In this document: piece by piece, positions 56,131 through 64,000 of the stretch
How positions within the stretch are numbered: the first letter of the stretch is position 1
How the letters are laid out: each line of letters opens with the position of its first letter
Notes under the pieces: model-generated
What the model saw: only the letters and a program-made list of their open reading frames with translations
What the model was told of the DNA's origin: nothing
Databases searched by the model: none
Program-made: the position numbers and the translations under genes
Assembly (NCBI RefSeq): GCF_024139115.2
Contig: NC_085140.1
Span: 334,611,953 to 334,675,952 of the forward strand
DNA from: Armigeres subalbatus
Taxonomy: Eukaryota; Arthropoda; Insecta; Diptera; Culicidae
Reading direction: 5' to 3'
DNA: 64,000 nucleotides

Positions 56131-56440
56131 AATAATTTTAATCAATATTGTAAATTTATACTAAATGAGCATCTTACATTTCCAGTTTTCATCAGGCTTC
56201 CATATTTTAAAGATATTTTCCTTACCTAGTAGAAAGTTCAAAATCCTTGCAGAGTTTTTAAAAGTTCTATCATTAACTGCGATGCTTCAGAACTATATTG
56301 TTATCGAACCCACTTCATCATGGTCTTGCATCAACAGACTAAAAGTTCATCTTATTATTTTTTCCCCTTTCAGTGGAAGTATCACTAAATTTCCGTATCG
56401 TATCCGTGTTGTAATTTAAGTTAAGGTTAACTCACTTTAA

Positions 56441-58365
56441 CACAACGAATACCGTGATAAAATTACTAACGCGGACTACCGTGATCAGACGTCTCTCAGC
56501 CGTCTTTTGACCGATTTTCACAATTCTTTTACTACGTCTAGTTTCGTCATACTGGTGAGTTATGTTTCTAGGGATGCTCATTTTTTCCCTAGAGGGGCGT
56601 GAGTTAGGATGGTTTTTCCAAAATATAGTAAAATTTACTTTACATGGCATATTTCAGTGTGAACAACACTTACAGATTCCAAAAATGTTTCATAGTACTA
56701 TTCTAGCATTGACTACCTCCTCCAGGAATTCCTCCGGAAGTTCATCCAGGAATTCCTCCGGAAGTTCATCCAGAAGGTGGTTGAATTTCAACTGTAAATA
56801 TTGTAGTTCAATTTTCGGAGTGGCTCTCAGTCGTAAATAGTAGCGTTAACAATTTTATTTCATCGCCGACGTTTCGATCCGGGGGATGGGTGATTACATG
56901 CTCTAGCTGCAAAATACCCTCTATAGTGTGTGACAAAATTAGTGTCGAAAAGTGTTCGAAGTGAGCTATATTTTGTCCAATGAGGCCAGAAACAATTTCC
57001 ACTTATCAAGTGACAAAACTCCGTACGAATATAGCGGTAATTAACAAATTGACTGCCATCGAGCCGTGAAGAAGATCCCATCCCCGGATCGAAATTCTTA
57101 TTCCTTAGGAATTTCCAGAGGAATTCTAGGAGGATCTTCCATAGGAAGTTCGAGAAGGATTCTCGGAAAAACTTCCGGAGGAATTCCTGGAAGAATTTGC
57201 GACCAATTGATCCAAACTTCAGAACATTTGAAAAACCTAGAACATTTGGTTCGGGTATTACTGAGATTCAAATCATACACGTGTGCTTCCAGGATTTGTA
57301 TGTGTATGATTGGTTGCTGTCAGTTTCGCATCGCGCGCAGTTGACCTGGTAGACCAATTGATTCAAAGTCCACAATAGTTTTGAGAACCGAGAATATCTG
57401 GTTTGAGAGAAACTGAGTGGAATTTCAAACGCATGGGCTCTACGGACTTGTATGACCATGACTGGTTGATCTCAGGCTGCTATCGAGTGCAGTTGACCTG
57501 GTAAACCAATTGATCCAAACTCCAGAACAGATTGTAAAGAATAGAACATCTGGTTTGCGTATATCTGACCGGCAAATCATATGCCTGGGCTCTACGGACT
57601 AGTATGGACATGACTGGTCGATTTCGGATAGCTATCGAGCGTAGTTGACATGGTAGACCAATTGATCCAAACTCCAGAACAGTTTGGAAAACATAGAACA
57701 CCTGGTTGGGATATAACTGAGTCGCATATCAAACGCGTAGGCTTTACGGACTTGTATGGACATGACTAGTCGATTTCAGATACTTATCCAGTGCAGTTGA
57801 CATGATAGACCATTTGATCCAAACTCCAGAACACATTCGAAAGCCTAGAACATCTGGTTTGGATAAATCTATGTTGCAAATCATACGCGTGGACTCTACG
57901 GACGTGTACGGACATGACTATAGACATTTACGTGTATGTGTACGGACGTGACCGTGTACGGACATGACTATAGACGATAGACATTTGCATATCATCTTTC
58001 ATCAGTTATAGAGGTCGTTCTGGAGTCGCTAGAGATGTCCAGAAGAAACATATTGTTCGCACTTAGTATAGTAAATGCTAGAATAGTATTATGAAACATT
58101 TTTGGAACCTGTAAGTGTTGTTCACACTGAAATATGTCCTGTAAAGTAAATTTAACTATATTTTGGAAAAACATTCTTACTCATGCCTCTCTAGGGAAAA
58201 ATGAGCATCCCTAAAAACATAACTCACCAGTATGGTGAAACTAGATGAGATGAGTAGGACATCCGTGAAAGAATTGGGAAAATCGTTCAAAAGACGGCTG
58301 AGAGCCAGCTGTTTGAAAATTTAGTTCTCGGCGTGTTTATATGACAATTATGATTGTTAGCTAGG
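56441..58365. mobile_element. Second TTAA-flanked satellite-carrying foldback element (1.93 kb)
   Basis: Bounded by TTAA (56437-56440 and 58366-58369). Inverted arms of about 290-350 bp (56441-56730 and 58000-58365) share CTCTCAGCCGTCTTTTGA and GGTGAGTTATGTTT. Arm sequence CTAAATTTTCAAA...CTCAG...GATTTTCCCAATT is homologous to the arms of the 37120-42806 element. Between the arms lie about five units of a 152-bp satellite related to that element's monomer. No coding capacity is seen. Confidence 0.8.
57185..57960 (+). repeat. 152-bp satellite array in the second TTAA element
   Basis: ACCAATTG/ACCATTTG landmarks at 57202, 57353, 57505, 57657 and 57809 give periods of 151-152 bp. Unit core GTAGACCAATTGATCCAAAC with CTCCAGAACA aligns with GATAGACCATTTTACTCAAA with CTCCAGGACA of the 41095-42305 array. 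Confidence 0.9.
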
Positions 58366-58820
58366 TTAAAAATTGATAAGTCGATGTACGTAAATTCGTC
58401 AGAAGCTCAAAATTATGTTTTTGAAAATTCAAACAAATTGAATGTTTGAGTTTGATAAAATCCCAGTGAAAATTGGGTTATCAATCTTCCACATTTGAGC
58501 TTACCGGTAAATAAAAAAAATAAGGGTACCTCAAGCTGTGCCAAGGTCTGAAGGGGTACTACTCAAGAAAAAGGTGGAGAACCGTTGCCCTATTTAATCA
58601 TTCGTAAAATCGTTTATGCTATATTTTTGAATGAATATTTCCATTAAAATTCAATATACGCTATTCATTATCAAACTGCAATGAAAAGATAAAAAAGTCC
58701 CAAAATTTTTGATGGAATTTATCGATTTGCAATTCTTTAAGTTGGAAGTCAAATTGGCAACCAACAACCACGAGTTTCAAGTAAGTGTTTGTGCTGCCGC
58801 GCGGCACTACCACAGTTATA

Positions 58821-59406
58821 CACTCAAAATAATTTTCACTTAAGAGTTACATGAAAACATATGCGGATATTTTCCATCTAGTTTCGTTTGTAGAAGTTAA
58901 ATGATTTGTTAGTGATGGTACTCACTGCTCTCAATTCACTAAAAAAGTGAATTAAATTTAAGTGAATTGAAATTTCAACAAACACATAGATTTTAAGTGA
59001 ATTGGAATAATAGTTTGCCAATACCCGTGTGAGTGATAATAATTCCCGTCCACTAGAGACGGACGGGACCAAAAACGGAGTTATGAAATAATTATTTCAT
59101 ACTCAAGATTAATTTTTGTAAATTGCTCTCATGATGTTTCTGCACAATTTTGCATTAGCGATTGATGCAAAACATAGACTTTGGTCTGAGTACCCCACTC
59201 ATATATTTTTCATACATTCGTGACAAGTAGTATTCACTAGAAAAGAATATAGATATCGTTTTCTACGTTTTCATTTAAATTTCACTACATTTCTTTTTGG
59301 AATGCATATGACATGTGAGTAAGTTTTATTTGACACGAGTAAGGTCGTCATAAATGTAGCCTACCTGATTTTTATAGTGGAAATTAAGTGACAATTATTT
59401 TGAGTG
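58821..59406. mobile_element. TA-flanked MITE, copy 1 (586 bp)
   Basis: Inverted ends CACTCAAAATAATTTTCACTT / AAGTGACAATTATTTTGAGTG (about 21 bp, with one mismatch), flanked by TA at 58819-58820 and 59407-59408. No coding. An adjacent second copy follows in the same orientation. Confidence 0.8.
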
Positions 59407-59442
59407 TAATTTTGCGGCAGACGAAAACAGACAAATGACACA

Positions 59443-60035
59443 CACTCAAAATAATTTTCACTTAGAAGCTACTTGAAAACATATGCAGATATTTTCCATG
59501 TAGTTTCGGGTGTAAAAGTTAAATGATTCATTAGTGATGGCACTCATTATTCTTAATTCACTAGAAAATAAAATAAAATTTATATGAATTTTCGTTTGAA
59601 CATGTACTTAAATTTTAAGTGAAAGTTCTATAAAAAAATTTCTATAGTATCGCTATAGTTGATATCCAGTCCACTAAAAGCGAACGAGGGAAAAATTAGG
59701 AGTAGAAAATTAATTCACAATCAAACATATTTTTTGCAAATCGTGCTCATAATGCTTCTGCAAAATGTTTCATTGGCGATTGTTAATAAACATACATTTC
59801 GCTCTGAGCACCCCACTCATATATTTTCTATACATTCATTTTGAGTAGAATTCACTAGAAGAGTATATAGATATTATTTTCTATGTCTTCTAATGAATTC
59901 CACTACATTTCTTATTAAGATGCACTTGTGATTTAAATAAGTTTTATTTGATTCCAGTAAGGCCGATGAAAGTTTCGATTTTTAAGGTCTACATGACTTT
60001 TTATAGTGGAATTAAAGTGACAATTATTTTGAGTG
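59443..60035. mobile_element. Same MITE family, copy 2 (593 bp)
   Basis: The same inverted ends and overall 80-85% similar interior as 58821-59406, starting 36 bp after it. The flanks are CA on both sides rather than TA. Confidence 0.8.
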
Positions 60036-60037
60036 CA

Positions 60038-60715
60038 CTGCCGATGGTGGTTCGATCGGAAAACTGTTTTTTATTTCCATTTTGACGTAGAACTACGCCT
60101 GTCTTTTCTATATTGGTACACTTTAAGATTGCAAAAATTGAAAATCGTCACGAAAATATGATAGACTTTGATCGTTAATATCTCAGCCGTTTCTGGATGG
60201 ATTTTCAATTTTCTTGGACCATTCGATCAAGGAAGATTCAACGCTCCATACCCGATGTACACTGAAGTCGTTTGTTACGCGGTTATTTTTACAGGAATCG
60301 TTTTTTATGCAATTTTTTATTCACGCGAGTTTCTGGATTTCCGCGGTTCCTTCAGACATACTCTGGGATTTACGCGTTTTTTTACGTTGTTTTAATTTAC
60401 GCGGTCCATATCTTCCGCGTAAAAACCGACTCTAGTGTGTTACAATATCTATGTATGATAATATTTACTATTAAAAACTTGCTAACAGTTTAGCTCTTGG
60501 TTTCGGTCAATCAGTCAATCTCGTAAGTGCATCGCAAGCTTCTTCTTCCATAGCACTACATTCCAACTAGAACTTGGCCTGCTTTTCAACTTAGTAATTT
60601 ATCAGCATTTCTTGAGTTATTCATTGAAAGTTTTTTTATGTCCGCCATTGTAGGGCTTTTATTTGGTGCAGTTCGTTTATGCTAACTTAAACGTGCGTTT
60701 TCCTTGGAAAGCTTG
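60038..60715. other. Spacer, nothing recognised
   Basis: AT-rich with short frames only. It ends at the probable 3' end of the Jockey-like element. Confidence 0.35.
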
Positions 60716-61004
60716 GGGTAGTAAAATTCTTCTTTATTTAATCATTTTCTGTTCTACAATTATTCTTTTTCTACATGTACAGTGCTCGGCCGGCTTGGCC
60801 CTCCAACTTCAATTTTAAATTTTTATGTTTACATTGTTATTTAAGTGTTAATATGATATATCATGATGGCCTTTAGGAGGCGCTGGTGTGTTTTTTATTT
60901 ACAATATTTTAATTTTAATTTACAATATTTACAATAAAAATTTGATAACCTAGATTGGAACTAGCGCCCTAATTGGAACCTGATCCGAATGCAAGCAACG
61001 GACC

Positions 61005-63591
61005 CTAAATTTTATCTTTACACTCACGAAAGCGTTCATGTAAGGTTTTTATTACGGCCAGACGGTGGACCTCGGATGTTCTTGTCCTCAGGAATTTGTT
61101 TTGGACCCGTCGAAGTTTGAGGTGGTGGGTTTTAGCGCAGCTCTCCCAGACCGGCATGCCATATTCGATCACAGGGAGGATGATTTGCTTGTAGACAGCA
61201 AGCTCAGGGACAATGACGACCGACGGTTGATCAAAGGGTACAGCAATTTTAACAAAACGATACTCTTCGTCATCGTCTTGTCAGTCTGTTGCTTGAAAAT
61301 AAGCTTGCTGTCGAGGGTCAGGCCAAGATAGTCGGCCTCATTGGCCCATTCTACGGTCGTGCCATTGAGGATGATTTTGAAGTCCCCAGGCTGTACAAGT
61401 TTAGGGGATTTAGAGAGAGGGAAAATGATGACCTGGGACTTCGCCACGTTGATACAGATCTTCCATCTGGTGAGGTGCTCTGTCAGGGCATCCAGGCCTC
61501 ATTGGAGTTTTCCCCATTAGCGCTCAGGTCACTCTACCATTGTAGTCATCTGCGAACAGAGACAGAATGCCGCCTTCTGGAAGTTCTAGCATGTCGAAGG
61601 TAAACACGTTGAAAAGCAGGGGCCCGAGGTTACTCCCCTGGGGGACGCCTGCGACGACGTTGCGCATTGGAATTCGCTCCGCTGATTGAGACCCGGAATG
61701 TCCTTGCCGACAGGTAATTGTTGATGATTTTCACCAGGTAGCTGGGGAGATTGTAGCGTTGTAGTTTGTACACCAGGCCATCATGCCATACATTGTCAAA
61801 TGCCTTCTCGACATCGAGTAAGGCCATGGCGGATGTTTTCGAGACAAACTTGTTCCGTCTGAGGACGTTGGTAACTCGGGTCAGTTGGTGTACAGTTGAC
61901 CGACCCCGTCGGAAACCAAACTGTTCCTCGAGCAAGATGTTGAGATTTTCGGCAGACTCAAGTAACCGATGATGAGTAGCTTTTTCGAATAGCTTGGATA
62001 ACCCTGAGAGAAGGCTGATGGGTCGATAACTTTTGGGGGAGGGAGGATCCTTCCCAGGCTTCCGGATGGGGATGACTTTCGCTGACTTCCAGGACGATGG
62101 GAAGTAGCTAAGCCGGAGACACTGATTAAAGATCAGCGAGAGGTGCTCAAAGAACGGAGCACTCATGTGTTTGAGCTCGAGATTCAGGATGCTGTCGAAG
62201 CCTGGGGCCTTCATGTTCTTCGACGATTTGATATAGGCCGTCAATTCGTCAGCTGAGATCTCCAACTCCTCCGAGAAGTCGTTGGGAATCAAATGGATGT
62301 TGTTAGCATGCTCGTTGACGGCTGCTTCGTGTGGACTGACGATGTTCTGCCCAAGATTGTGTGGAGCTGACGAATTGACGACCTATTTCAGCGACCTTCT
62401 CTGCAGGAGTTATCAAGCGATCCTTAGAGCCATTATTGTCTAGTGGGATCAAAGGTGGAATGGGCCGAGGCTTGGATTTTAGAATTTTGGTCATTTTCCA
62501 GAACGGCTTAGCATAATCTGGGAGAGTGCGGATCTTATTCGAGAAGTCGTTAAATTTGAGGTCCACCATTCTGGCCTTGATAATTTTTGTGATTCGATTT
62601 CAGCGTGCCTTAAGCTCAGGCAGTCCAGTACGCTGAAACTGCCTGCGAGTGACATTCCGCAATCGAATCAAATCTTTGGTGAGTGTATCGATGTTTAAGG
62701 AGTTGCTTACCTGCCGAGCCGTCGGTACGTGTTGCTCTCGGGCCGCCGTGATCGCCTCCTCGATAGCGCACAGCTGGCGGTCGATACTTTCCGGCGTCTC
62801 CGGACGCACCTCGTAGTCGACGGTGTTATCGACGCACTGCTGGAAACGCTGCCAGTTCACTCGGTGGTAGTTCCGCCGTAACTGCTGGTGCCGATTGACC
62901 GAGGAGCCCAGTTCCACCACCACCGGATAGTGATCCGAACTGAGCTCCTGGTATACAACCGGCTGCGAGACGTGGTCACTCAGGTTTGTTACGTAGAGAT
63001 CGAGCGTTGCGTGGGCACCGGACCGACTCAGCCGAGTGGGGAATCCGGGCTCAGGATCGTGTAGTGGCCTTCCTCCATGTCGTTGCTCCAGATGGTGCCG
63101 TTTCGATTGCCGCGACTGTTGCCCCAGGCTTGATGTTTGGCATTCAAGTCGCCGGCAATGATATACTGGCCTTGCCTCCGCGTCAGCTTGACGATGTCCC
63201 TCCGAAGGGCAGCCGATGATCCATCGCCGGCTTTGGCTTGCGTTGGACAGTACGCCGCGATGAGCGCGATTGTGCCGACCGAAGTGGTGATTTCGACACC
63301 GATGGCCTCGATGACACTGAGCTGGAAGCTTGGAAGCAGACGACAGTTGATGTTGTAGCGAAGAGCGATGGCCACACCACCTCCCCTGGTCGGCCGGTCG
63401 AGTCGCACGATGCGGAAGTCCGGGATGTTGATGTTCACCTCCGGTTTTAGGTGCGTTTCGGTGATGAACGCCACGTCTATTTCCTTCTCCTCAAGGAAAT
63501 CCTTCAGCTCGATTGTTTTGCTCTTTAGCGAGCAAGCGTTCCAGTTGACCAGGCCCACCCTAGCAGCCATTTTCAATGATGAACATGCCAA
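61005..63591 (-). pseudogene. Jockey-like ORF2 (endonuclease-reverse transcriptase), several frameshifts
   Basis: The endonuclease starts VGLVNWNACSLKSK and includes AFITETHLKPE and IIAGDLNAKHQAWGN. The frame shifts near 63040 and continues with LSSDHYPVVVELG. An in-frame TGA sits near 62597 and another shift near 62375. The reverse transcriptase then reads KAPGFDSILNLELKHM, SYRPISLLSGLSKLFEK, EEQFGFRRGRSTVHQL and ALLDVEKAFDNVWHDGL. A shift near 61680 leads to GVPQGSNLGPLLFNV and the catalytic FADD. The C-terminus includes ADYLGLTLDSKLIFK and LAVYKQIILPVIEYGM, ending at TAG 61005-61007. Key catalytic motifs are still legible, but the frame is broken at least four times. Confidence 0.8.
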
Positions 63592-64000
63592 GTGTGAAGA
63601 CCTGGTCGAATCGGGTTTTGCAGTCGCGCAGTCGAGTGGCGAGCTGCGCGAAGATCGGCATCAGTTGCTCCGGATTGTACAGCGGGGCAGATTCTTCCGG
63701 TGGGACGGCTTCGTTCTCCGACTGCCGACGGAACCCAGGAGGAGGAAGCGGGGGCCATTCGCTGGTGGATGGTGCCGACGATGCTGGAGCTTGGACCGAT
63801 GCAGCTGCCGCCGCCAGTCGCTTGTGCGGCTGTAGCGGTGGGAGTATTGGAATCACACGACGGGGAGCCGGGATAGCTGGAAAGTTCACCTCGTTGATTA
63901 CAGGAACACGGTTCTTCTTCGGAATGGTCCTGGTGGAAGCCTTCTTCCGGATTTCCAGGAACTCGGCTCGCTTTGGGCAGCCCTTTGTGGTGGCCCGATG
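63560..64000 (-). CDS. Jockey-like ORF1, C-terminal part (partial at right edge)
   Basis: From the window edge the minus strand reads continuously through KGCPKRAEFLEIRKKAST, IPKKNRVPVINEVN and a proline/alanine-rich segment to a stop at 63560-63562. KxCPKRxEFLEIRK just after zinc knuckles is typical of Jockey ORF1 (RNA-binding gag-like protein). The knuckles themselves would lie beyond the edge. It overlaps the ORF2 start by about 30 bases. Confidence 0.65.
   Translation of the reverse strand, partial: HRATTKGCPKRAEFLEIRKKASTRTIPKKNRVPVINEVNFPAIPAPRRVIPILPPLQPHKRLAAAAASVQAPASSAPSTSEWPPLPPPGFRRQSENEAVPPEESAPLYNPEQLMPIFAQLATRLRDCKTRFDQVFTLGMFIIENGC

Larger units (their letters stand above)
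50090..58587 (-). mobile_element. Old hAT transposon, much interrupted (8.5 kb as found)
   Basis: Left CATTGGTTATCAACCTGGGG and right GGTGGAGAACCGTTG are imperfect inverted ends of the CAGTGGTTCTCAACC type. Flanks ACCTATAT and CCCTATTT match at 6 of 8 positions. A decayed minus-strand hAT transposase lies inside (55703-56130). The rest is later insertions: a broken RTE-like LINE and the TTAA satellite element at 56441-58365. Confidence 0.6.
60716..64000 (-). mobile_element. Jockey-type LINE, decayed, running off the right edge
   Basis: The minus strand carries an ORF1 C-terminus, an overlapping ORF2 and a 3' UTR ending in AATAAAG (signal at 60733-60738). Gene order and the reverse transcriptase motifs are those of the Jockey clade. 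The 5' part lies beyond the window. The 3' border is approximate because no poly(A) or target duplication is visible. Confidence 0.75.

Overview
The window is eukaryotic and most likely comes from an Aedes-type mosquito. It holds introns, long gene-free AT-rich stretches and very many nested transposons. It also carries two copies of a tRNA-derived SINE that I recognise as the Aedes Feilai family (22027-22314 and about 43361-43630). No bacterial gene organisation is present. The only clear host protein-coding gene is at the left edge: the last two exons of a Roundabout (Robo) axon-guidance receptor (1-91 and 1218-2413), split by an intron filled with about 33 copies of a 22-bp minisatellite. 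A probable 3' UTR runs to about 3.95 kb. A decayed histone H2B relic with its 3' stem-loop lies at about 29.2-29.35 kb, and a tRNA-like gene lies at 34470-34541.

Left to right: Helitron-type non-autonomous elements (4.9-5.5 kb); a hAT transposon with a decayed transposase and a nested LINE derivative (6.96-9.79 kb); a full-length RTE-like retrotransposon with an uninterrupted endonuclease/reverse transcriptase frame and a 12-bp target duplication (10.57-13.99 kb); a hairpin MITE and two opposed LINE relics (14.1-15.7 kb); 2.1 kb of degenerate repeats (16.2-18.4 kb). Next is an inverted-end element (19.28-22.95 kb) whose interior is a 52-bp minisatellite hit by three younger insertions, each with an exact target duplication. 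After further MITEs and a retroposon with a 23-bp target duplication (26.43-28.09 kb) come the histone relic, a LOA-like LINE split by a TA-flanked element (30.4-33.5 kb), and a 99-bp minisatellite (35.9-36.4 kb).

The most striking structure is a pair of related elements at 37120-42806 and 56441-58365. Both are bounded by TTAA, have long inverted arms with homologous ends, and carry tandem arrays of the same 152-bp monomer. The first has inverted satellite arrays of about 15 and 8 units, and the window also contains a paralogous empty target site at 35198-35201 that confirms the TTAA duplication. The second sits inside an old hAT (50090-58587) that also contains a broken RTE-like element, itself split by another hAT-like insertion.

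The right end holds two adjacent copies of one MITE (58.8-60.0 kb) and a decayed Jockey-type LINE running off the window on the minus strand (60.7-64.0 kb). The elements do not form a pathway. Their nesting gives a relative history: host sequence and minisatellites first, old hAT/LINE relics next, then the TTAA satellite elements, MITEs and SINEs, with the RTE-like element at 10.6-14.0 kb among the youngest.
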